Of a stretch of DNA of 8,547 nt, positions 1-6,608 are shown piece after piece. Made by a program: the position numbers and the translations under genes. The first letter of the stretch is position 1. Every line of letters starts with the position of its first letter. The notes beneath the pieces were generated by a model. The model made no database searches, was not told the origin of the DNA, and saw only the letters and a list, made by a program, of their open reading frames with translations. Origin of the DNA: an uncultured Prevotella sp. (GTDB taxonomy: Bacteria > Bacteroidota > Bacteroidia > Bacteroidales > Bacteroidaceae); the NCBI GenBank assembly GCA_900765465.1, contig CAAFRM010000166.1, positions 1-8,547 of the forward strand. The letters run 5' to 3'.

Positions 1-93
1 CATACCGACACGATGAGCGAGCGCATCACCACCCAGATAAGGATTATCAAGAATGGCAACTCCGGCAGCAGCCATATCGAGATCTATCCTTAA
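1..93 (+). CDS. C-terminal end of an unidentified protein (partial)
   Basis: Frame 1 is open from the window edge to a TAA at 91-93 and encodes 30 residues ending in SGSSHIEIYP. I do not recognise the family. Three things favour a real gene end. Most codons end in G or C, as in the well-supported genes nearby. The stop lies shortly before a strong hairpin terminator (129-180). The arrangement with panD would be convergent, which fits a terminator that works in both directions. The minus strand is also open here (an ATG near base 77 reading off the left edge), but its third positions are A/T-rich and it would start just beside the terminator. The strand assignment is therefore inference, and no function can be given from 30 residues. 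Confidence 0.5.
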   Translation, partial: HTDTMSERITTQIRIIKNGNSGSSHIEIYP

Positions 94-128
94 CTCATCG
101 CAATTACACCTTAAATTATATAGTAATA

Positions 129-180
129 AAACAAAAGAAAGGGTGTGCCATAAGTCCATAACACACCCTTTCTTTTGTTT
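129..180. terminator. Bidirectional intrinsic terminator between the left-edge gene and panD
   Basis: Bases 129-147 and 162-180 form a perfect 19-bp inverted repeat with a 14-base loop. The stem core is GGGTGTG/CACACCC, flanked by A-rich and T-rich arms, so either strand gives a stable GC stem followed by a T-rich tract. It sits 35 bases after the left-edge stop and 10 bases after the panD stop. That position fits termination of both convergent transcripts. The loop itself contains CCATAA twice. Confidence 0.85.
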
Positions 181-190
181 CCATTGAATA

Positions 191-535
191 TTAAACCCTG
201 TTTCCCTCTTTCGGGAAAACCACGGTAGGCTTGAAGGTCTTAGCCTCCTCAAAGTCCATCAGGGCATAGGCGATGATGATGACGGTATCACCTACCTGCA
301 CCTTGCGGGCTGCTGCACCGTTCAGGCAGATACAACCGCTGCCACGCTCACCCTTGATGATGTAGGTCTCCAGGCGCTCGCCATTATTGTTATCCACAAT
401 CTGCACCTTCTCTCCTGCGATCAGGTTAGCTGCGTCCATCAGATCCTCATCTATCGTGATGCTACCCATGTAATTCAGGTTAGCCTCAGTTACAGTCACA
501 CAATGGAGCTTACTCTTCAATACTTCAATCTGCAT
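191..535 (-). CDS. panD: Aspartate 1-decarboxylase (PanD)
   Basis: This enzyme converts L-aspartate to beta-alanine, the amine half of pantothenate, in the cytoplasm. It is a pyruvoyl enzyme made as a proenzyme that cleaves itself between Gly24 and Ser25; the Ser becomes the pyruvoyl cofactor. The sequence shows YMGSITID with Gly24-Ser25 at the expected position, Lys9 near the N-terminus, and Arg54, Thr57 and Tyr58 in the active-site stretch RLETY. The GAAA loop (NGAAARKVQVGD) is also present. At 114 residues it is slightly shorter than the E. coli enzyme (126), which is normal for the family. The ATG at 533-535 gives the standard N-terminus MQIEVLKSKLH. It lies 60 bases downstream of panC on the same strand, with no terminator between them, so an operon is likely. 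All catalytic residues I can check are intact. Confidence 0.97.
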   Translation of the reverse strand: MQIEVLKSKLHCVTVTEANLNYMGSITIDEDLMDAANLIAGEKVQIVDNNNGERLETYIIKGERGSGCICLNGAAARKVQVGDTVIIIAYALMDFEEAKTFKPTVVFPKEGNRV

Positions 536-595
536 TGTTCTGTTATTACTTTTATCTATTACGGATTAAACTTAATAAAGAAATCTATAGAGGAA

Positions 596-1447
596 TTATC
601 CTTTATACTTGATATGGTCGATGAGACGGATAGGAGTCTTGCCGCAATATACGGTGATGCAACCTACCACGTAGGCGCTATCCTCCCATGATGCCACATC
701 CTGCAGGCTGTCGCCATCCACAATCTGGAAATACTCCACCTCCAGACCATCCACGGCATTGATGTCGCTCACTACCTTGTCGTGAGTTTCCTGCACAGTA
801 TGATTCTTGGCAAACTCTACGCTCGCCTTCAGAGCCTTGTAGATATTCGGTGCGATGACACGCTCATCAGCAGAGAGCAATGTATTGCGGCTGCTCTTAG
901 CCAAGCCATCCTCATCACGGATGATAGGACACTCCACAATCTGCACATCACTGTTGATGTACTTCACGAGCTGCTTGATGACAGCAATCTGCTGCCAGTC
1001 TTTCTCACCGAAATAAGCACGGGTAGGACAAACGATATAGAACAGGCGACTAACTACCTGGCATACACCATTGAAGTGGCCCGGACGCTTGGCACCCTCC
1101 ATCACGGTACTTACCGGAGGGAACTCGAAGTGGCGGGTATCCGGTGTAGGATACATCTCCTCTACAGAAGGAGCAAACACATAGTCAGCACCACAAGCCT
1201 CGAGGAGCTTGCAGTCAGCATCGAGTGTACGTGGATAACGCTCCAAGTCACCCTTGTCATTAAACTGAGTAGGATTCAAGAAAACGGAAACTACCGTAAC
1301 ACCGTTTTCCTCAACACTGCGCTTTACCAGAGAGGCATGACCCTCATGAAGCGCACCCATAGTTGGCACAAGGCCGATTTCCTTTCCCTCCTTGCGACGA
1401 TCGAAAAGTTCGTTCTGGAGGTCAACAATCTTATTGATTACTTTCAT
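596..1447 (-). CDS. panC: Pantothenate synthetase (pantoate--beta-alanine ligase, PanC)
   Basis: PanC joins D-pantoate to beta-alanine using ATP through a pantoyl-adenylate intermediate, the last step of pantothenate synthesis. The sequence shows the nucleotidyltransferase HIGH-type motif PTMGALHEGH at residues 28-37, then FLNPTQF, RPGHFNGV, GEKDWQQ and the KMSKS-like segment LAKSSRN. Canonical enzymes often have Met where this one has Lys in that last motif. The length is 283 residues, typical of the family. I start at the ATG at 1445-1447, giving MKVINKI. The frame extends upstream to a TTG at 1471, but those eight extra residues (LHPKTDKK) are not family-like and overlap a possible promoter box. 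It precedes panD, whose product supplies its beta-alanine substrate. It is transcribed divergently from the GT5-like gene. No panB or panE is in the window. Confidence 0.97.
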   Translation of the reverse strand: MKVINKIVDLQNELFDRRKEGKEIGLVPTMGALHEGHASLVKRSVEENGVTVVSVFLNPTQFNDKGDLERYPRTLDADCKLLEACGADYVFAPSVEEMYPTPDTRHFEFPPVSTVMEGAKRPGHFNGVCQVVSRLFYIVCPTRAYFGEKDWQQIAVIKQLVKYINSDVQIVECPIIRDEDGLAKSSRNTLLSADERVIAPNIYKALKASVEFAKNHTVQETHDKVVSDINAVDGLEVEYFQIVDGDSLQDVASWEDSAYVVGCITVYCGKTPIRLIDHIKYKG

Positions 1448-1468
1448 CTTCTTATCTGTTTTCGGGTG

Positions 1469-1476
1469 CAAAATAA
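1469..1476 (-). promoter_or_regulatory. Possible -7 promoter box for panC-panD
   Basis: Read on the minus strand the bases are TTATTTTG, a 7-of-8 match to the Bacteroidetes -7 consensus TAnnTTTG. It would place a start site close to 1460 and give a very short leader before the panC ATG at 1447. I see no TTTG-type -33 element at the usual 19-21 base spacing, so support rests on one box and its position. Confidence 0.4.
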
Positions 1477-1580
1477 CAACTTTTTTCTCAAATAAGAAAG
1501 AAAAAACCTAAAAATATGCGAATTATTGCCGAAATTATTGAATTTCAGAAGAAAAATACGCTTTTTTGGAGTTTTTTTTG

Positions 1581-1588
1581 TACCTTTG
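1581..1588 (+). promoter_or_regulatory. -7 promoter box for the GT5-like/DUF4270 cluster
   Basis: TACCTTTG is an exact match to the Bacteroidetes -7 consensus TAnnTTTG and is followed by CA, as is common. It lies about 30 bases before the ATG at 1620, giving an expected leader near 25 bases. A T-rich stretch lies just upstream, but no TTTG is at the usual -33 spacing. The leader before the ATG is AT-rich (AATAATTAAATTT) with no Shine-Dalgarno sequence, which is usual for the phylum. Confidence 0.75.
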
Positions 1589-1619
1589 CACCTAATTCGT
1601 AAGAATAATAATTAAATTT

Positions 1620-2432
1620 ATGGCAAAGAAAGTATTATTTATCAATCAGGAGATCGACCCATACGTAGCCGAGACCCACATGTCTATCATGGGACGCGAA
1701 TTACCTCAGAAAATGCAGGAAGCAGGTTTTGAGATTCGCACCTTTATGCCTAAATGGGGCACCATCAATGAGCGTCGCGGCCAGCTGCACGAGGTGATTC
1801 GCCTGTCTGGTATGAACCTTATCATCGATGATACAGACCATCCGCTGATCATCAAGGTTGCATCTATACCAACAACACGTCAACAAATCTATTTCATTGA
1901 TAACGACGATTACTTCACCCGCCGCCAGATGGCAGCCGACGAGCAGGGTGTGGAATATAAAGATAATGGGGAGCGCGCCATCTTCTTCGCACGCGGCGTA
2001 CTGGAAACCGTGAAGAAGCTTCGCTGGCAGCCAGACGTCATCGTATGTCAGGGCTGGGTAAGCGCTGTGGTTCCTTTCTATATCAAGACGGCATACGCTG
2101 AGGAGCCTTCCTTCGCCAACTCAAAGGTGATCATCTCACTCTATACCAACGAGCTGAAGGGCGAACTCGGCACACACTTCAAGCGCTGCGTGGAGTTCCG
2201 TGATGCCAAGTCGGAACTGCTCTCTGACTACAAGGAGGACTTCGACTTCATCGAGTTGGGCAAGATGGCCATCGACTACAGCGACGGCGTGATTGAAGGC
2301 GAAAGCCTGGCAAACAGAACTCTCTTGGATTATGCCAATGAGAAGAGCAAGCCAACCCTCGCTTATCCTGGCGATGACTTTGCGGATGCCTACAAGACAT
2401 TCATCAACGAAGTATGCCCTGATGAGGAGTAA
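1620..2432 (+). CDS. Short GT5-like (glycogen/starch synthase N-domain) protein, probably catalytically inactive
   Basis: The N-terminus (KKVLFINQEIDPYV) and the segment QPDVIVCQGWVSAVVPFY match the layout of the N-terminal Rossmann domain of glycogen/starch synthases (GT5). The protein has only 270 residues, against about 480 for GlgA, and the C-terminal nucleotide-binding domain is absent. The ADP-glucose loop KxGGLGDV is also missing: residues 15-24 read YVAETHMSIM. The DWH motif with its catalytic His is replaced by GWV at 145-147. I therefore infer a pseudo-glycosyltransferase or binding/regulatory protein, not a working glycogen synthase. Databases commonly label such short Bacteroidetes proteins 'glycogen/starch synthase' (from memory). 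It starts at the first ATG after an exact -7 box and is followed 30 bases later by the DUF4270 gene on the same strand. It is divergent from panC. Its true role is unknown. Confidence 0.85.
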   Translation: MAKKVLFINQEIDPYVAETHMSIMGRELPQKMQEAGFEIRTFMPKWGTINERRGQLHEVIRLSGMNLIIDDTDHPLIIKVASIPTTRQQIYFIDNDDYFTRRQMAADEQGVEYKDNGERAIFFARGVLETVKKLRWQPDVIVCQGWVSAVVPFYIKTAYAEEPSFANSKVIISLYTNELKGELGTHFKRCVEFRDAKSELLSDYKEDFDFIELGKMAIDYSDGVIEGESLANRTLLDYANEKSKPTLAYPGDDFADAYKTFINEVCPDEE

Positions 2433-2462
2433 GCTTCAGAAATTAGACACATTTCAAGGATA

Positions 2463-3932
2463 ATGAAGATTTTAAGACTATTTACAGCGTTATTTATAGC
2501 AGCGATGACTATTGCTGCATGTGATGACACCACCGACAACATCGGATCGTCGATCACCAACGACGTTGATAACATCTCTATCAAAGACCAGGTGTTCAAC
2601 GTCACCTCACGCTCCATCGTTTCAGGCCCGGTTCTGAGCCGAAACAATACGGGTATGATCGGTAATGTGAAGGATCCTGAGACCGGCACCTACGTAGCTG
2701 GCGACTATATGACCCAGTTTGGCGTATTGTCATCATTCAGTCTGGACACTTTGGAGTACATCCGCAATGCACACGAAGGCAGGATCGAGGCAGACTCATG
2801 CTATCTCCTGGTATCATACAAGACTACATACGGTGATACCCTCGCACCGATGAAGGCTACTGCCTACGAAATGAGCAAGCCGATGAGCGAGGATCAGGAG
2901 TATTACTCAGACTATGATGCCTTCAAGGACAACTGGGTGAGCGAGAACAACTATCAGTCGAGCGCCACCTATAACCTGAACAGCACGACGATGGCTTTCA
3001 AGATCTATCTGAACAAGCCATATAAGGCAAAGGATGGCAAGACCTACAAGAACTACGGTTCTTACGTGATGAATACCTTCGTGGATCATCCTGAGTACTT
3101 CAAGACCAACTGGGATTTCCTCAACAAGGTTTGTCCTGGTTTCTATATCAAGCATGCCGGCGGTATCGGAAACGTAGCCAACATCTGGAATACCGAGTTG
3201 CAGTTCTACTACAAGATCCAGAAGACGGTGAAGAACTCTGCGGGCAACGACAGTATCGTAACAGGTCTCGCCTTCAACCGCTTTGACGGTACAGAAGAGG
3301 TGCTGCAGCTCAACAAGATTACCAACGACAGCAAGACTTTGGCTAATCTGGCAAAGGATGAGAGCTGCACCTACCTGAAGTCACCAGCCGGCATCTTCAC
3401 AGAAGTAACGCTGCCAGTAGAGGATATCATGAAGGGCCATGAGAAGGATACGCTGAATACAGCTACCATCTCTTTCCCTAGAATGAACAATGTAGATAAC
3501 AACAACGACTATCAGTTCAGCGTTCCTTCTACTATCCTGATGGTACAGAAAGACAGTCTGGATGCCTTCTTCGAGAAGAACAAGCTGACAGACAACCGCA
3601 CCTCCTATACGGCTTCTTACAACAAGAACTCTACAGGCGTGAAGAATGCCTATACCTTCTATAACATCAGTAACCTGGTTACGGTGATGTACAAGAACAA
3701 GGGCAAGAGTGAAAACTGGAACCAGGTGGTGCTGGTACCTGTGACCTTGACCACAAGTACACAGAACAATGCTACCGTGATTACCAAGATCAATCACGAC
3801 ATGCAGCTCGCCTCTACCCGACTGATCAAGGCGACGGATGATACAGACAAGGATTACACCACCAAGGATGGCAAGCGGGTGGCTACGGGTCCTGTTCAGA
3901 TCAAGGTGATCTACAGTAAGTTCAAGGAATAA
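2463..3932 (+). CDS. DUF4270 family lipoprotein, probably surface-exposed
   Basis: The 489-residue product starts with a lipoprotein signal peptide: Lys2 and Arg5, a hydrophobic stretch at residues 6-19, and a lipobox IAAC with Cys20 as the lipidated residue. The mature protein begins CDDTTDN. Acidic residues directly after the cysteine resemble the Bacteroidetes export signal that sends lipoproteins to the cell surface. From its overall pattern (IGSSITND near residues 27-34, then long beta-rich segments such as GDYMTQFGVLSSFSLDT) I assign it to DUF4270, a Bacteroidetes-specific family with no known function. This assignment is from memory of the family. No catalytic motif or transmembrane segment after the signal peptide is apparent. 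Codon use matches the neighbours. It lies 30 bases after the GT5-like gene and 4 bases before a micro-protein gene, so all three are probably co-transcribed. Confidence 0.85.
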   Translation: MKILRLFTALFIAAMTIAACDDTTDNIGSSITNDVDNISIKDQVFNVTSRSIVSGPVLSRNNTGMIGNVKDPETGTYVAGDYMTQFGVLSSFSLDTLEYIRNAHEGRIEADSCYLLVSYKTTYGDTLAPMKATAYEMSKPMSEDQEYYSDYDAFKDNWVSENNYQSSATYNLNSTTMAFKIYLNKPYKAKDGKTYKNYGSYVMNTFVDHPEYFKTNWDFLNKVCPGFYIKHAGGIGNVANIWNTELQFYYKIQKTVKNSAGNDSIVTGLAFNRFDGTEEVLQLNKITNDSKTLANLAKDESCTYLKSPAGIFTEVTLPVEDIMKGHEKDTLNTATISFPRMNNVDNNNDYQFSVPSTILMVQKDSLDAFFEKNKLTDNRTSYTASYNKNSTGVKNAYTFYNISNLVTVMYKNKGKSENWNQVVLVPVTLTTSTQNNATVITKINHDMQLASTRLIKATDDTDKDYTTKDGKRVATGPVQIKVIYSKFKE

Positions 3933-3936
3933 ATTC

Positions 3937-4068
3937 ATGGCAGATAATTTCCTTGAACGCCACCGCGAAGATTACGAGCAGCGCAAGGCTGCCTGGCTGA
4001 GACGCAAGAAGCATCTTCCAAAAATCAAGAAGCCTGCCATTCAGCGTCCTGATGATGAAGCTTTATAA
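3937..4068 (+). CDS. 43-residue basic micro-protein
   Basis: An ATG four bases after the DUF4270 stop opens a 43-codon frame ending in TAA at 4066-4068, just before the hairpin terminator. The protein begins MADNFLERHREDYEQRKAAW, has a basic middle (LRRKKHLPKIKKP, residues 21-33) and ends QRPDDEAL. It contains 12 Lys/Arg and 8 Asp/Glu. It has no signal peptide or membrane segment, and residues 5-26 could form one amphipathic, highly charged helix. The tight spacing suggests translational coupling, and the codon use (GAA CGC CAC CGC, AAG GCT GCC TGG) resembles the adjacent genes. I recall small Bacteroidales proteins with a similar MADN-LE start, but cannot confirm the match. Function unknown. 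Below many annotation length cut-offs, it may be missed by gene callers. Confidence 0.7.
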   Translation: MADNFLERHREDYEQRKAAWLRRKKHLPKIKKPAIQRPDDEAL

Positions 4069-4075
4069 AAGATTC

Positions 4076-4129
4076 TATATGAAAAAATCCCAGCTGGAAG
4101 TTCTTTTCCAGCTGGGATTTTTTCATATA
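4076..4129. terminator. Bidirectional intrinsic terminator between the micro-protein gene and pcrA
   Basis: Bases 4076-4099 and 4106-4129 are a perfect 24-bp inverted repeat with a 6-base loop (GTTCTT). The GC core is TCCCAGCTGGAA, and each strand runs into six T residues after the stem. It begins 7 bases after the micro-protein stop and ends 17 bases from the pcrA stop on the opposite strand, so it can terminate both convergent transcripts. Confidence 0.92.
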
Positions 4130-4146
4130 AATCAGATTATTTTTTT

Positions 4147-6558
4147 CTATGAGAGAATGGTGAACTTGGCAAACTTCAGAAGCAACTGCTTGGTTCCTGC
4201 ATTCTGGAACTCTACGGTAGCCTTCGTGTTCTCTCCGGTTCCTTCTATCTTCAATACCGTTCCTATTCCAAAACGCTGATGCTCGATTCTACAGCCCTCG
4301 CTGAGAGAACCTGCAGCTGAGGAAGCATTAGAAGCAGAAGAACCAGCTGATGCAACGGATGAAGAACTAGCGGTATCACCCATAATTCTATGTGCTGCAT
4401 TCACAGCTCTTACAGATTTAAATCCTGGTTTAGGATCTGCCATGAACTGCGAAGCTACAGGCTTAGCGTTCTGAGATTCACGTCTATAGCCTGACCGGTC
4501 CCTATCCCATGGCATTCTTCCACCATAGCCACCTTCAGAACCATAGCCACCATACGAACTTCTTCCCCCACCGAATGAAGATTCAGGAGTCTCTTCTCCT
4601 CCCTCTATCAGACTGGCATCAATCTCATCGATGAAGCGGCTCGGATTATCAAATTCCATTTTGCCATATCGGAAACGGTTCTTGGCATTGGTCAGAATGC
4701 AATGCTTCTCGGCACGGGTAATCGCGACATAGAGCAGACGACGCTCCTCTTCCAGTTCCCTGACAGAAACTGCAGCAAGCGGACTCGGGAAGATATTCTC
4801 CTCCAAACCTACTACGAAAACAGTAGCAAACTCCAGACCCTTTGCCGCATGAATCGTCATGAGCGAAACTCTCGGTTCATCCTTCTCTCCCTCACTATCC
4901 GCATCCGTCAGCAGCGCCACGTCCTGCAGATAATCAGTAAGATAAGCTTCATCCATCCGTCCCTCTTCCTGGCGTCCTGCCACGAAGGTCTGCATACCAC
5001 TCAGAAACTCCTCCAGGTTTTCCTGGCGAGCCAGGTCATCGGCATTCTTGCCCGACATGATATCCTCGCTGATTCTACTCTCCCTGATGATGGCATCACC
5101 CAGTTCATAGACATCCAGGGTATGCGAACGGTCGATGAACGAAGAGATGAGCAGGCGGAAATTCTCGAGCTTCGTCTGCGTACCCTTGTTGACATTCAGT
5201 CCATAATGTTCCACATTACCTATTACCTCCCAGAAACTCACCTGGTTCTGATGCGCACAATCGGCAATCTTCGTCACGGTAGCAGCACCGATGCCACGAG
5301 CCGGATAATTGATGATACGCTTGAAAGCCTCCTCATCGTCAGGGTTGGCAACAAGGCGGAAATAGGCGATGATATCCTTGATTTCCTTACGCTGATAGAA
5401 ACTCAATCCACCATAAATACGATATGGAATGCCCTGCTTTCTGAATTCCTCCTCGAAGCTGCGGCTCTGGGCATTGGTACGATAGAGAATGGCAAATTGA
5501 TCGTATCCGCAATCATCCTGCCGCTTGATGCGCTGGATATTCTTCGCCACTATCAGTGCCTCCTCCTTGTCGCTGTAGGCAGGCTTATACAGTATCTTCT
5601 CTCCTTTATCATTTTTGCTGAACACCTCTTTCTGAATCTGATTGCGGTTATGATGAATCAGACTGTTAGCTGCCTCCACGATGGTTTGAGTAGATCGGTA
5701 GTTCTGTTCCAGCTTAAAGAGTTGGGTTCCAGGCAATTGTTTCTGATAATTCAATATATTGTCGATGTTGGCACCACGGAAGCTATAGATGCTCTGCGAA
5801 TCATCACCCACGGCACAGACACGCAGTTTTTCCTTACAGAGCTGCATCACAATAGACATCTGTACATGGTTGGTATCCTGATACTCATCCACCAGGATAT
5901 AATCGAACCTGCCGGCATACTTCTGTCTGATTTCCTCGTGATCTCTGAAAAGCTGGAAAGTAAGCATCAGGAGATCATCAAAGTCCATCGCATTCGCCTG
6001 ACGGCAACGCTGCACGTATGCCACATAAATCTTTCCGATGGCAGGCATCTTGGCACGCTTGTTCTGCTCCAGGATGGCAGGGTCGCTATCGTAGGCTTCA
6101 GCAGTTACCAGGTTGTTCTTCGCCATCGAAATCCGGGCGTGAACGGCAGCAGGCTTATAGGCCTTGTCATCCAGTCCCATCTCCTTGATGATAGCCTTCA
6201 GCAGTGAACGTGAGTCACTTTCATCATAGATGGTAAAGTTATTATTGAAACCGATATGCTCAGCTTCAGCACGGAGAATACGGGAGAAGATGCTATGGAA
6301 GGTACCCATGTAGAGATGCTGGGCGAGGTCATCGCCCACCAGTTTTCCGATACGTTCCTTCATCTCCCTTGCCGCCTTATTGGTAAAGGTAAGTGCCATA
6401 ATGCTCCAAGGCTTCATGCCCTGGCTCAGGAGATAAGCAATCTTATAGGTAAGCACACGCGTTTTGCCCGAACCTGCACCGGCAATCACCAGCGAAGGTC
6501 CGTCAATATACTCTACCGCAGCACGCTGCGCATCATTCAAGTCGTTCAATAAATCCAT
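4147..6558 (-). CDS. pcrA: ATP-dependent 3'-5' DNA helicase, UvrD/PcrA type (SF1A)
   Basis: This helicase unwinds DNA in nucleotide excision and mismatch repair and at stalled replication or transcription complexes. All SF1A motifs appear in order: Q motif LNDAQRAAV (7-15); Walker A AGAGSGKT (26-33, Lys32); motif Ia ALTFTNKAA (55-63); Ib GTFHS (85-89); motif II VDEYQD (223-228); motif III VGDDSQSIYSFRGA (250-263); motif IV QNYRST (285-290); motif V LMTIHAAKGLEF (566-577); motif VI RRLLYVAITRAE (606-617). The C-terminus has a Tudor-like RNA polymerase-contact domain (about 755-800, HQRFGIGTVLKIEG). Between these lies a low-complexity linker: Gly/Tyr/Arg-rich at about 661-692 and Ser/Ala-rich at about 729-753. 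It has 803 residues, longer than B. subtilis PcrA (739) mainly because of this linker. The ATG is at 6556-6558, 50 bases after mtgA. RecB and Rep are less likely given the C-terminal domain. Confidence 0.95.
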   Translation of the reverse strand: MDLLNDLNDAQRAAVEYIDGPSLVIAGAGSGKTRVLTYKIAYLLSQGMKPWSIMALTFTNKAAREMKERIGKLVGDDLAQHLYMGTFHSIFSRILRAEAEHIGFNNNFTIYDESDSRSLLKAIIKEMGLDDKAYKPAAVHARISMAKNNLVTAEAYDSDPAILEQNKRAKMPAIGKIYVAYVQRCRQANAMDFDDLLMLTFQLFRDHEEIRQKYAGRFDYILVDEYQDTNHVQMSIVMQLCKEKLRVCAVGDDSQSIYSFRGANIDNILNYQKQLPGTQLFKLEQNYRSTQTIVEAANSLIHHNRNQIQKEVFSKNDKGEKILYKPAYSDKEEALIVAKNIQRIKRQDDCGYDQFAILYRTNAQSRSFEEEFRKQGIPYRIYGGLSFYQRKEIKDIIAYFRLVANPDDEEAFKRIINYPARGIGAATVTKIADCAHQNQVSFWEVIGNVEHYGLNVNKGTQTKLENFRLLISSFIDRSHTLDVYELGDAIIRESRISEDIMSGKNADDLARQENLEEFLSGMQTFVAGRQEEGRMDEAYLTDYLQDVALLTDADSEGEKDEPRVSLMTIHAAKGLEFATVFVVGLEENIFPSPLAAVSVRELEEERRLLYVAITRAEKHCILTNAKNRFRYGKMEFDNPSRFIDEIDASLIEGGEETPESSFGGGRSSYGGYGSEGGYGGRMPWDRDRSGYRRESQNAKPVASQFMADPKPGFKSVRAVNAAHRIMGDTASSSSVASAGSSASNASSAAGSLSEGCRIEHQRFGIGTVLKIEGTGENTKATVEFQNAGTKQLLLKFAKFTILS

Positions 6559-6578
6559 TAATCAATATTTACAGGAAA

Positions 6579-6606
6579 AACTATAAACTATCAACTGTTA
6601 ACAAAC
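6579..6606. repeat. Four degenerate 7-base units in the mtgA-pcrA gap
   Basis: The gap contains four consecutive heptamers that all begin AAC on the plus strand: AACTATA, AACTATC, AACTGTT, AACAAAC. The first three share AACT. The run ends three bases before the mtgA stop at 6609 and lies 21 bases upstream of the pcrA ATG. Its function is unknown; it could simply be low-complexity AT-rich spacer. Confidence 0.5.
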
Positions 6607-6608
6607 AA

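Noticed and set aside
1..79. Minus-strand start (MAAAGVAILDNPYLGG) running off the left edge
   Set aside because: Its codon third positions are A/T-rich, unlike the neighbours, and no promoter box precedes it. The plus-strand reading ends neatly before a terminator and fits better, though the evidence is limited.
1452..1471. TTG start for PanC eight codons upstream of the ATG
   Set aside because: The extra residues LHPKTDKK do not fit the family N-terminus, and the TTG overlaps a candidate promoter box; the ATG at 1447 is preferred.
782..1495. A 237-codon open frame on the plus strand, opposite panC
   Set aside because: It is the antisense shadow of a well-supported panC; the product resembles no family and would overlap the panC promoter region.
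1562..1588. TTTTG at 1565-1568 as a -33 partner for the -7 box at 1581-1588
   Set aside because: The spacing is 12 bases, short of the 19-21 expected for Bacteroidetes promoters; the match is probably due to the T-rich background.
3381..3938. A 185-codon open frame on the minus strand, opposite DUF4270
   Set aside because: It is antisense to the lipoprotein gene and has repetitive Val/Ile/His composition typical of a mirror-frame artefact.
4702..6207. A 501-codon open frame on the plus strand, opposite pcrA
   Set aside because: It is fully antisense to a helicase with every motif intact. Its protein has no recognisable motif and unusual composition. Long antisense frames are common opposite genes with this codon use.
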